Notes under the pieces: model-generated
Databases searched by the model: none
Told to the model about the DNA's origin: nothing
What the model saw: only the letters and a program-made list of their open reading frames with translations
Translations under genes and position numbers: made by a program
Part shown: positions 50,640 through 59,272 of the stretch, in pieces
Position numbering within the stretch: position 1 is the first letter of the stretch
How the letters are laid out: the number at the start of each line of letters is the position of its first letter
Source of the DNA: Eggerthellaceae bacterium
GTDB lineage: Bacteria; Actinomycetota; Coriobacteriia; Coriobacteriales; Eggerthellaceae
Reading direction: 5' to 3'
Length of the DNA: 64,000 nt
NCBI GenBank assembly: GCA_022791455.1
Contig: JAAVZC010000001.1
Coordinates: forward strand, 489,450 to 553,449

Positions 50640-51359
50640 ATGAAGAAAGTGTACCTGGGTACCACCCACTTCAAAGAAGCGAACGAGATGGTGCGCGCGG
50701 CGCTCGTCGAGGCGGACACGGTGGAGCTGGAGGACGTTTTCGCCCAGCGCTACCTGGGGTGCGCCATGGCAGCGGGCAAGCGGCTGGAAATCCACGGCAC
50801 TCCTGGCAACGACATGGCCTGCTACATGGACGGCGGCTCCATCGAGGTGTTTGGCAACGCCCAAGACCAGATTGGCAATACCATGAATGCGGGCGAGGTG
50901 GTTGTCCATGGCCGTTGCGGCGACGCCGCCGGTTACGCCATGCGCGGGGGAGCCGTCTTCGTGCGCGACGACTGCGGCTGGCGCGTGGGCATCAACATGA
51001 AGCAGTATCAGGAGAAGGTGCCCGCTATCGTCATCGGCGGTAACGCCGGAAACTTCCTGGGCGAGTACATGGCCGGCGGCATCATCGTGCTCATGGGGCA
51101 GCCGGGGGAGTACCTGGCCTGTGGAATGCACGGCGGCATCATCTTCCTGGCGCATCGCCCCGATGAGCGCCTGATCGCCGAAGGGCTGGTGTGCGAGCCC
51201 GTCACCGAAGAGGGCAAAGCGCTGCTGCGCCCGCTGCTGGAGCAATACAACGCCCACTTTGCCGAAGACCTCGAAGCCCCCATCGACGAATCCGGAGAAA
51301 CCTTCTGGGAGCTCCGCCCCGCCACCGCCCGCCCCTACGCCAGCATGTACGCAAACTAA
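50640..51359 (+). CDS. Glutamate synthase GXGXG-domain protein
   Basis: It corresponds to the C-terminal right-handed beta-helix of GltB. Repeated Gly motifs are visible: EIHGTPGNDMACYMDGG, QDQIGNTMNAGEVVVHGRCG, GYAMRGGAVFVRDD and GNAGNFLGEYMAGG. In full-length GltB this domain braces the glutaminase and synthase domains. It has 239 residues and starts 4 bases after the FMN subunit, so the three genes form one operon. No clear terminator follows; a family B repeat begins right after the stop. Confidence 0.92.
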   Translation: MKKVYLGTTHFKEANEMVRAALVEADTVELEDVFAQRYLGCAMAAGKRLEIHGTPGNDMACYMDGGSIEVFGNAQDQIGNTMNAGEVVVHGRCGDAAGYAMRGGAVFVRDDCGWRVGINMKQYQEKVPAIVIGGNAGNFLGEYMAGGIIVLMGQPGEYLACGMHGGIIFLAHRPDERLIAEGLVCEPVTEEGKALLRPLLEQYNAHFAEDLEAPIDESGETFWELRPATARPYASMYAN

Positions 51360-51360
51360 C

Positions 51361-51583
51361 CCACCTGTCCGCAGCCGCGCCGGCCGAAGGGATTCCGCTC
51401 GTCGCCCCTCGCGGGGGAGCGGGGCGGGGCAACCCTCAGTCGCTCAGACAGTCCTCGCTGCGCTGCGGAACTCGCTTGGTGAGGGCCGCCCCGCCCCGCT
51501 GATTGGTTGACGATGTTTGCCTGATGTCCTTTTCGCCCTGTTGTCATCCTGAGCGGAGCGCGAAGCGCGGAGTCGAAGGATCT
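51361..51583. repeat. Foldback repeat family B copy 2 joined to a family C half
   Basis: This is a near-identical copy of 16807-16973, running straight into TTGTCATCCTGAGCGGAGC and GAGTCGAAGGATCT, the left half of a family C element. It begins within two bases of a stop codon, like copy 1. No gene is present. Confidence 0.87.
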
Positions 51584-51661
51584 CTCCGTCTTGGTTATGG
51601 ACACTGGTTGACAGATTCGGTCAAGGTTTGTTGCCTCGCCAGGTTTTTTGCCCCCTTACCC

Positions 51662-51667
51662 TATACT
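51662..51667 (+). promoter_or_regulatory. Likely -10 box of the FKBP gene
   Basis: TATACT lies 47 bases before the start codon at 51714. No clear -35 box is seen at 16-18 bases upstream. Confidence 0.4.
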
Positions 51668-51713
51668 GGGACGACTGAACTTTTCGTTCACCCCTTTTGA
51701 AAGGAAATCTGTC

Positions 51714-52142
51714 ATGAGCAATGAAGGCAAGAAGGTAAAGATCCATTACGTGGGCACCTTGGACGACGGCGAGCAGTTCGACTCCTCCGTCGATCGCGGC
51801 GAGCCCATCGAGTTCATTTGCGGCGCTGGCCAGGTCATCCCTGGTTTCGACGAAGCGGTCAAGGACATGGTCGTGGGGGAGAAGCGTGATATCCACATCG
51901 AGCCTGCCGACGCGTACGGCGAATTCGACGAGCAGCTGGTGCAGGAAATTCCGCTGTCCCACATCCCCAACGCCGACCAGCTTCCCGTTGGCCAGCAGAT
52001 CTACATGCAGGGTCCCGGCGGCCAGCCGATGCCCGTCACGGTGACCAAGATCGAAGACGGCGTGGCCACCTTCGACATGAACCACCCCCTAGCCGGCAAG
52101 CCCCTCAACTTCGCCCTGGAACTGGTGGAAGTAGCCGAGTAA
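51714..52142 (+). CDS. FKBP-type peptidyl-prolyl isomerase, SlyD-like
   Basis: It is a cytosolic prolyl isomerase and chaperone. The FKBP core starts VKIHYVGTLDDGEQFDSS and continues with GAGQVIPGFDEAVKDMVVGEK. An IF-type chaperone flap with residues around 70-120 is inserted, and the domain closes with FDMNHPLAGKPLNFALELVEV. It has 142 residues and lacks the His-rich nickel-binding tail of E. coli SlyD. GAAAGGAAA precedes the ATG. Confidence 0.93.
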   Translation: MSNEGKKVKIHYVGTLDDGEQFDSSVDRGEPIEFICGAGQVIPGFDEAVKDMVVGEKRDIHIEPADAYGEFDEQLVQEIPLSHIPNADQLPVGQQIYMQGPGGQPMPVTVTKIEDGVATFDMNHPLAGKPLNFALELVEVAE

Positions 52143-52203
52143 TACCGTAGTTTTCCGGGTTCGGGGAGGGTTTCTCGATCACTCTGAACACAAACTTCAA
52201 ACC

Positions 52204-52226
52204 AAGCGCCCGAAAGGGCGCTTTTC
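52204..52226 (+). terminator. Terminator-like hairpin after the FKBP gene
   Basis: AAGCGCCC and GGGCGCTT form a perfect 8-bp stem with a GAAA loop, followed by TTC. Its left flank (GGGAGGGTTT ... ATCACTCTGAACACAAAC) is shared with the foldback element at 56050, so this is a partial copy of that family. A second small hairpin (TTACGTCGGCC/GGCCGCCGTAA) follows at 52234-52259. Confidence 0.75.
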
Positions 52227-52273
52227 ATAAATGTTACGTCGGCCTGACGGCCGCCGTAACCCCTTGGCGCTGC

Positions 52274-52373
52274 AAAGCCGCCGGGCGCCCCATCTTGGCT
52301 TTCAATTCCGGCACGGCGCGTACCGAAGTACGCTTGGCCGGATTTCAAGCCAACCTGGGGCACCGGGCGGCTT
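52274..52373. repeat. Foldback repeat, family D copy 2
   Basis: It shares CCATCTTGGC, the central GCGTACCGAAGTACGC hairpin and CTGGGGCACCGGG with copies 1 and 3. Its outer arms AAAGCCGCC and GGCGGCTTT are different from theirs but pair perfectly with each other. A short family C half (GTCATCCTGAGCGAAGCG) lies at 52403-52430. The region 52431-52554 shows nothing else. Confidence 0.88.
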
Positions 52374-52554
52374 TTCGCTTACCCACTTTGACCTAAAAGC
52401 ACGTCATCCTGAGCGAAGCGAAGGATCTTTGGCTCGTATGGCGGTTGAGGCTTCCGGCTGCATAAGGTGTTACCTGTTTTTTGTGCAGGCGGCCTCTCTT
52501 TTTCCTTTCGCGCACTAAATTTGCGCCATTTCAAAATTTCTCGCGGCAATTAAC

Positions 52555-52582
52555 TTGCACGAAACACAACCAGCGCTAATAT
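52555..52582 (+). promoter_or_regulatory. argG promoter
   Basis: TTGCAC and TAATAT are separated by 16 bases. The predicted start near 52589 leaves a leader of about 360 bases before argG, which contains the short Arg-rich reading frame below. Confidence 0.65.
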
Positions 52583-52610
52583 ACCGCCAACCGAACGCAA
52601 GGAGTTTCTT

Positions 52611-52742
52611 TTGAAGAACGGAACCGCACATATGATGAGCCAGGCCACCGGCCTTGGTTTCGCTGTGCGCTCCTTCGCTGTTCGCGTTTCTGCTGACGCA
52701 GGCCGACGAGGCATGCGCGCTGATCAATTGCGACGACGTTAA
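52611..52742 (+). CDS. Putative arginine-rich leader peptide of argG
   Basis: A 43-codon frame starts at TTG with AAGGAG 6 bases upstream; ATG codons at 52632 and 52635 are in the same frame. Eight of the 43 residues are Arg, clustered toward the end (GRRGMRADQLRRR then stop). It sits between the argG promoter and argG, the place expected for a peptide that senses charged tRNA-Arg or arginine. No homologue is recognised, and a chance frame cannot be excluded in GC-rich DNA. Confidence 0.5.
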   Translation: MKNGTAHMMSQATGLGFAVRSFAVRVSADAGRRGMRADQLRRR

Positions 52743-52950
52743 AGTTCGCTTGATCTAAGCCCTCTTTCCCCAAACGCCACAACGGCGCTTTTGGCTTGTG
52801 CGGAGTTGCTCGGTCCGCGGAAAGAAGAGGCTTCCGCATGCAACAGCAGGTCTGCGCTCCGACAACTTCCCTGAAGATATGCCTCGACCCTTTCTTGCTG
52901 CTTGCTCCCCGGGCAGAACCTGTGCCGTAAGCGTTTGAAAGGAAAGAAAC
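52743..52950 (+). promoter_or_regulatory. Structured argG leader with overlapping hairpins
   Basis: After the leader frame, CCAAACGCC pairs with GGCG and TTTGG at 52770-52794. GCGGA/TCCGC at 52800-52818 and GCGGAA/TTCCGC at 52817-52837 share bases, so they cannot form together. GGAGTTGCTCGG (52802-52813) can also pair with CCGACAACTTCC (52859-52870). Such competing structures are what an attenuator needs. No classical T-box or other known riboswitch core is seen. Confidence 0.45.
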
Positions 52951-54282
<1,332 letters not shown>

Positions 54283-54286
54283 CGTT

Positions 54287-54314
54287 GTTGCGACGTTCTG
54301 GCGAACGTCGCAAC
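54287..54314 (+). terminator. Hairpin after argG
   Basis: GTTGCGACGTTC and GAACGTCGCAAC form a perfect 12-bp stem around TGGC. The tail GGCTTGTCC is poor in T, so termination may be partial, allowing readthrough to argH. Confidence 0.65.
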
Positions 54315-54329
54315 GGCTTGTCCGCCTGC

Positions 54330-54429
54330 GAGGGCGCCCGGCCCCCCATCTTGACCTTCAGCGCTTTCCCTCGCGTACCGAAGTACGCTCGGCCGCGCTT
54401 CGGGCCAATCTGGGGCACCGGGCGCCCTC
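54330..54429. repeat. Foldback repeat, family D copy 3
   Basis: It has the family core (CCATCTTG, GCGTACCGAAGTACGC, CTGGGGCACCGGG) with outer arms GAGGGCGCCCGG and CCGGGCGCCCTC. These arms differ from copies 1 and 2 and pair perfectly here. It lies between argG and argH. Confidence 0.9.
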
Positions 54430-54496
54430 TCGGCTGCTTTTGTGGTCATGGACGATTACACTGACTTTTTCGTATTTCGTATCGAAAGGAAACTCA

Positions 54497-55885
54497 ATGG
54501 CACTTTGGTCGGGACGCTTCGAAGAAGGGGCGGACGAATTCACCCAGCGGTTCGGGGCGTCGCTTCCCGTCGATAAGAAGATGTACGCCGAAGATGTCGC
54601 GGGGTCGGTTGCCCATAGCGCCATGCTGGCGGCCCGGGGGGTCATCTCGCAAGAAGATGCCGCCGCCATCGCCGCCGGCCTTGGTCAGATCAAAGCGGAA
54701 ATCGAAGCTGGCGAGTTTCCCTTCGACGTGAACAACGAGGACATCCACATGTCCATCGAAAGCGAGCTCACCGCCCGCATCGGCGATGCGGGCAAGCGGC
54801 TGCACACCGGCCGCAGCCGCAACGACCAAGTGGCCACTGACACCCGCCTGTTCATGAAGCGGCGGGCCGGCGAGCTCATGGCCGCGAATCTGCAGCTGCG
54901 GGAGGCGCTGGTGGCCAAGGCGCAGGAGAACTTCGACGTTATCCTGCCGGGCTACACCCACCTCCAGCACGCCCAGCCGGTACTGCTCTCGCACCATCTG
55001 CTGGCCTACACCTGGATGCTTGCCCGCGACTTCGAGCGGCTGGCGGCGGCGCGCAAGGCCGCCGACGCCAACCCGCTGGGGAGCGCGGCGCTGGCCGGCA
55101 CCACCTATCCGCTCGACCGCTTCGCCACCACATCTGCCCTCGGCTTCGACCACCCCATTCCCAATTCGTTGGACGCCGTGTCCGACCGCGACTTTTTGCT
55201 GGACCTCATCTACGCCTGCAGCGTTTCCTGCATCCATCTGTCGCGCCTGTGCGAAGAGCTCATCTTGTGGTCGTCGAGCGAATTCGGCTTCGTTACCATG
55301 TCGGACAAGTTCTCTACCGGCTCCTCCATCATGCCCCAGAAGAAGAACTCGGACTTCGCGGAGCTCATTCGCGGAAAGTCTGGTCGCGTGGTGGGAGAGT
55401 TGATGGCCCTGCTCATGACGCTGAAGAGCCTGCCTCTGGCCTACAACAAAGACCTGCAAGAGGACAAAGAAGGCGCGATGGACGCCGCCGACACGCTAGA
55501 GGATTGCTACCTGTGCGCCGCCGGCATGATCGCCACCATGACGGTTAACTCGGACGCCATGATGGCCCAGGCCAAGCGCGGCTACATGGCAGCAACCGAT
55601 GTGGCAGACTACCTGGCGAAGAAGGGCCTGCCCTTCCGCGAGGCCCATGCGGTGGTGGGGCATCTGGTGCTGCTCTGCGACAAGCGCGGCTGCGGCTTGG
55701 AGGATCTCACCCTGCAGGACTTCCAGGCGGAATGCCCGCTGTTCGAGGCGGACATCGTCCACTGCCTGGACCTGCCCTCCATCGTCGCCGCCCGCACCAC
55801 CTACGGCGCCACCGGCCACGAAGCCGTAAAAACCCAAATGCAAGAAGTCCTCGCTCAGATGGAGCAGGATCGCTCCGCGCTGTAG
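54497..55885 (+). CDS. argH: Argininosuccinate lyase
   Basis: It splits argininosuccinate into arginine and fumarate, the last step of arginine synthesis. The fumarase/aspartase superfamily signature GSSIMPQKKNSD is present, with HTGRSRNDQVATD and GYTHLQHAQPVL upstream. It has 462 residues. GAAAGGAAA precedes the ATG at 54497. It is separated from argG by a hairpin and a family D repeat. Repeats of families A and E follow its stop. Confidence 0.97.
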   Translation: MALWSGRFEEGADEFTQRFGASLPVDKKMYAEDVAGSVAHSAMLAARGVISQEDAAAIAAGLGQIKAEIEAGEFPFDVNNEDIHMSIESELTARIGDAGKRLHTGRSRNDQVATDTRLFMKRRAGELMAANLQLREALVAKAQENFDVILPGYTHLQHAQPVLLSHHLLAYTWMLARDFERLAAARKAADANPLGSAALAGTTYPLDRFATTSALGFDHPIPNSLDAVSDRDFLLDLIYACSVSCIHLSRLCEELILWSSSEFGFVTMSDKFSTGSSIMPQKKNSDFAELIRGKSGRVVGELMALLMTLKSLPLAYNKDLQEDKEGAMDAADTLEDCYLCAAGMIATMTVNSDAMMAQAKRGYMAATDVADYLAKKGLPFREAHAVVGHLVLLCDKRGCGLEDLTLQDFQAECPLFEADIVHCLDLPSIVAARTTYGATGHEAVKTQMQEVLAQMEQDRSAL

Positions 55886-55895
55886 GCGCTGCCAA

Positions 55896-56031
55896 CCTGT
55901 CCGCGCGGCTCGGGTCGACGGGGATTCCGCTCGACGCGTCGTCGGTCGGAGCTAACTCGGGCTGCGCCCGAGTGGATCTCCTCCCTCCTTTGGCTTAACC
56001 TCGCTCCACTCCGCCGACCCGCCCGCGCTTC
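55896..56031. repeat. Intergenic foldback repeat, family A copy 2
   Basis: It begins CCTGTCCGCGCGG 11 bases after the argH stop and shares CTCGACGCGTCGTCGGTC and CTCCTTTGGCTTAACCTCGC with 403-536. The internal stem is ACTCGGGC/GCCCGAGT and the outer arms CGGGTCGACGG and CCGCCGACCCG pair with each other. Confidence 0.85.
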
Positions 56032-56035
56032 GCTA

Positions 56036-56203
56036 GCGCCGGTGGGCATCGGGAGGGTTTTCCAAGCACTCTGAACGCAAACTTATAAAGGCTCCCGCAA
56101 GGGAGCCTTTAGTAAATGCATGAAGAGCGAAGCGCGCGAGCCGAAGGCGAGGAAGCGAAAGCGGGTGCTTGCAAAACCCTCCCGGGCCCTCCGGCGCGGA
56201 CAG
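56036..56203. repeat. Foldback repeat, family E copy 1 (minus orientation), holding a terminator hairpin
   Basis: The left arm CGGGAGGGTTTTCCAAGCAC (56050-56069) is matched by the inverted right arm at 56165-56184 with one mismatch. Inside is a perfect hairpin AAAGGCTCCC/GGGAGCCTTT (56087-56110) that may terminate argH. Read in reverse it lines up along its length with 61807-61972, including CCCGCTTTCGCT, CTCGCCTTCGGCTCG and CAGAGTG. The remainder up to the next gene holds a TAGAAT box at 56273-56278. Confidence 0.88.
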
Positions 56204-56310
56204 GTTCGTTGCCGTCTTGTTGGGGTTTTATCGCGAAACCGTAGAGAACCTATGCGCACTGGTGTTCGATGGTAGAATAGTCGGCTGGAAAACACTATGT
56301 GGAGGTGATC

Positions 56311-58542
56311 ATGGGTTCTCGGGCTATGAAAGGCCGCCCCGGCACAACGATCAGCCAAAAGAAAACTGGCTTTTTGATGGTTTTCACCGTCATCATTGCT
56401 TTAATTGCAGCGCTCGCTTTCGGCGCTATCTCTGTTATGAATACCTGGTTGGAGGACCTGCCGGACTACGCGGATGCGGACGCCTATAATGCGTCGCTTC
56501 CCACGGTGGTCTATGCCAGCGACGGCACGACGGTGCTGGCGGAATTCCAGCTGGAGTTTCGCGAGCCGGTGGCCATCGACCAGATCAGCGAATATGTGCT
56601 GAAGGGCACGGTTGCCACTGAGGACGAGCGTTTCTACACCCACGGCGGTGTTGACATCCTCGGCATTGGCCGCGCGCTTTTGAACAACATCATGGGTGGT
56701 CAGCTGGAAGGCGCCTCTACCATCACGCAGCAGTTCGTGCGCAATACCATCCTTTCCGATGAGATGAACGACATCACGCTTGCCCGCAAGGTGCGCGAGG
56801 CCTACATCTCCATGAAGCTGGAGGAGAAGTACACCAAGGACGAAATCCTGCTGATGTACCTCAACACCATTAACTACGGTTCCGGTGCTTACGGCATCGA
56901 GGCAGCTTCCCAGCGGTACTTCTCGAAGTCGGCGAAGGACTTGACGCTGGTGGAGGCGGCTACCCTCATTGGCATCCCGCAGTCGCCCACCTACAACAAC
57001 CCCATCGACAACCTAGACCAGTGCACCAAGCGCCGCAACGTGGTGCTCGAGCGCATGGTGTCCAACAACGTCATCACCCGCGAAGAGGCGGATGCGGCGA
57101 AGCAGGAGCCTATCCAGCTGAACGTGCACGAGCAGTCCCAGAACGGCATTCTGGCCTACGACTACTTCACCGCTTACGTGCGCGACCAGCTGACGAGCGC
57201 TTCCGGCAAGTACGCCTATTCTCGCGACGAGATTTTCAAGGGAGGTCTTACGGTCTACACCACGTTGGATGTGGAGGTTCAGCAGGCGGCCGAAGCTGCT
57301 GCCGCTGCGAAGGAAGAAGCAGGCGGCGAGCCCTACGAGGTGTCCATGGTGGCCATCGATCCGGACAACGGGTTCATTCGCGCCATGGTGGGCGGCAAGG
57401 ACTTCCAGCAAACTCAGGTGAACATGGCCACGGGTACCGGTGGCACCGGCCGTCAGGCGGGGTCGAGCTTCAAGGCCTTCACCCTGGCCGCCGCCATCGA
57501 GGAGGGCATCGATCCGCAGACCCAGATCGACGCTGGCCGCGAAGTGGAGTTCCCCGGCTGGAAGCTGCATAACTACGGCAACATCGACTACGGCACCCGT
57601 TCCATCGCGAGCGCCTTCGCCGTTTCCTCTAACACCGCCTTCGCGCGTCTGTGCATGGCCATCCATCCCACTAAGGTGGCGGACATGGCTTATCGCCTGG
57701 GCGTGGAATCCACGCTGACGGAGACCGGCTCCATTACGCTGGGTACTTCCTCGGTTACGCCGCTGGAGATGGCAGACGCCTACGCAACGCTGGCCAACGG
57801 CGGCATTCACTACGACGCCGAGTGCATCGAGCGCATTGTGGACAGCAAGGGCAACACCATTGTCGATAACTCCGATCCGGAAGGGGAGCGCGTCATTTCT
57901 CCCGAAGTGGCCGCCGCTACGGTGGATGTGATGAAGGGCGTTATCGAGTATGGCACCGGCACCAAGGCGCGTCTTGCGTCCGGCCAGGTGGCCGCCGGAA
58001 AGACCGGCACCACCGATGAGTACGCCGACGTGTGGTTCTGCGGCATTACCCCGCAGTACTCCGTGGCCATCTGGATGGGCGATCGCTCCGACTACGTGAA
58101 CGCGAAAAAGCTGCCGGACGGCTGGAATGTGGCGGACGTATTCGCCGACTTCATGGATCGGGTGCTCGACCCCAACAACCTGGAGGAATTCCCGAAGGCG
58201 GACAAGCCGGAGTACGACAAGAACTACTACAACCAGGAGTACCACATCGGCGGCTACTTCGGCCATAGCTCTGGCGACAAGGCCGATGACGATGATGAGG
58301 ACAACGATAGCAAAGAGGAAGAGCCCAAGGACGATGGGGAAGAGCCGACGGATCCCGGCAACAGCGAGCCGCAAGAGCCCACACCCATAGAGCCAGAGCC
58401 GACGAACCCCACCACTCCCGAAGAGCCGACGAACCCGGAGCCGTCGAACCCCGACCCGCCGGATCCGCCATCAAACCCGGATCCGCCATCGAACCCGGAT
58501 CCCGGCCCCACCGAGCCGGATCCCGAAGCCCCTACGGCTTAG
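56311..58542 (+). CDS. Class A penicillin-binding protein (PBP1a-type)
   Basis: It polymerises and cross-links peptidoglycan at the outer face of the membrane. One membrane helix (residues ~23-48) is followed by the GT51 transglycosylase domain with ATEDERFYTHGGVD, EGASTITQQFVRN and YLNTINYGSGAYGIEAAS. The transpeptidase domain has SxxK in GSSFKAF, SSN and KTG in AGKTGTTDEYAD. The C-terminal ~85 residues are acidic and then Pro-rich (repeats of PSNPDPP). It has 743 residues. GGAGGTG precedes the ATG. Confidence 0.95.
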   Translation: MGSRAMKGRPGTTISQKKTGFLMVFTVIIALIAALAFGAISVMNTWLEDLPDYADADAYNASLPTVVYASDGTTVLAEFQLEFREPVAIDQISEYVLKGTVATEDERFYTHGGVDILGIGRALLNNIMGGQLEGASTITQQFVRNTILSDEMNDITLARKVREAYISMKLEEKYTKDEILLMYLNTINYGSGAYGIEAASQRYFSKSAKDLTLVEAATLIGIPQSPTYNNPIDNLDQCTKRRNVVLERMVSNNVITREEADAAKQEPIQLNVHEQSQNGILAYDYFTAYVRDQLTSASGKYAYSRDEIFKGGLTVYTTLDVEVQQAAEAAAAAKEEAGGEPYEVSMVAIDPDNGFIRAMVGGKDFQQTQVNMATGTGGTGRQAGSSFKAFTLAAAIEEGIDPQTQIDAGREVEFPGWKLHNYGNIDYGTRSIASAFAVSSNTAFARLCMAIHPTKVADMAYRLGVESTLTETGSITLGTSSVTPLEMADAYATLANGGIHYDAECIERIVDSKGNTIVDNSDPEGERVISPEVAAATVDVMKGVIEYGTGTKARLASGQVAAGKTGTTDEYADVWFCGITPQYSVAIWMGDRSDYVNAKKLPDGWNVADVFADFMDRVLDPNNLEEFPKADKPEYDKNYYNQEYHIGGYFGHSSGDKADDDDEDNDSKEEEPKDDGEEPTDPGNSEPQEPTPIEPEPTNPTTPEEPTNPEPSNPDPPDPPSNPDPPSNPDPGPTEPDPEAPTA

Positions 58543-58692
58543 GGAGAAACGGTGCGATAACGCCGCGGCCCTAACCGGACCCTGTGGCGGTCAGAATCGC
58601 TACTCTTATATAGGTATGAGAAATGCGGCGGCGGAGTTTCGGTTCCGCCGCCGATCCTGCAAAAGGATTGTGCTACGAACAGGAGACCCATT

Positions 58693-59205
58693 ATGGAAAC
58701 GGCCTTGAAGCGCGGATGGAAGATCGCGGCGGGCATCGCGGCAGCGGCGGCTCTTATGCTCGCGCTGGGAGGGTGCGCGGCGAATGTGGACCAGCCCACG
58801 AGCGCCGAGACCTCTGACGCCAATCGCAACTATATGGCTCAGGTAAACCAGATTGTCGACGAGTTGGGGGTTAAGCTGACCGCCTTCGACGACGCGGTTT
58901 CTCGCGACGACGTTGTTTCCATGCGCACCCAGGCAGATGGTGCCTTCGCCGTTCTTGACAAGCTGGACAAGCTGGAGACCCCGGATGACCTGAAGGAAGT
59001 GCAGGAGTTCTATTCCGACGGCTGCAGCAATCTGAAGGACGCCCTGAGCGCTTACGTAGACCTCTACACGGAAATCTCTTCTGCCACCGACGACCAGCCG
59101 TTCGATTACTCCACCTACGATGAGCGGCTGAAGTCCATTCAAGATACGTACAATCAGGGCATTGAGGCCCTGAAGGCGGGCGATCAGAAAGCTTCGGAGC
59201 TTTAA
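58693..59205 (+). CDS. Lipoprotein of unknown function
   Basis: A basic start and hydrophobic signal end in the lipobox LALGGC, so the mature protein is predicted to be lipid-anchored outside the membrane. The rest is acidic and mostly helical, with heptad-like patterns, and has no recognised domain. It has 170 residues. AGGAGA precedes the ATG, and TATATA at about 58609 may be a -10 box. It lies directly after the penicillin-binding protein gene but probably has its own promoter, so a cell-wall role is only a guess. Confidence 0.82.
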   Translation: METALKRGWKIAAGIAAAAALMLALGGCAANVDQPTSAETSDANRNYMAQVNQIVDELGVKLTAFDDAVSRDDVVSMRTQADGAFAVLDKLDKLETPDDLKEVQEFYSDGCSNLKDALSAYVDLYTEISSATDDQPFDYSTYDERLKSIQDTYNQGIEALKAGDQKASEL

Positions 59206-59221
59206 AATCGCCGGTCTTCGA

Positions 59222-59248
59222 AAGCGGCCTTCGCGGGCCGCTTTTTTG
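59222..59248 (+). terminator. Terminator after the lipoprotein gene
   Basis: AAGCGGCC and GGCCGCTT form a perfect 8-bp stem around TTCGCG, followed by TTTTG. Confidence 0.93.
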
Positions 59249-59272
59249 TGCCGAGAGCCGAAAGGGAACAAG

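Noticed and set aside
52431..52950. The argG leader considered as a T-box riboswitch.
   Set aside because: The conserved T-box core (GGTGGNACCGCG type) and specifier-loop features are not visible.
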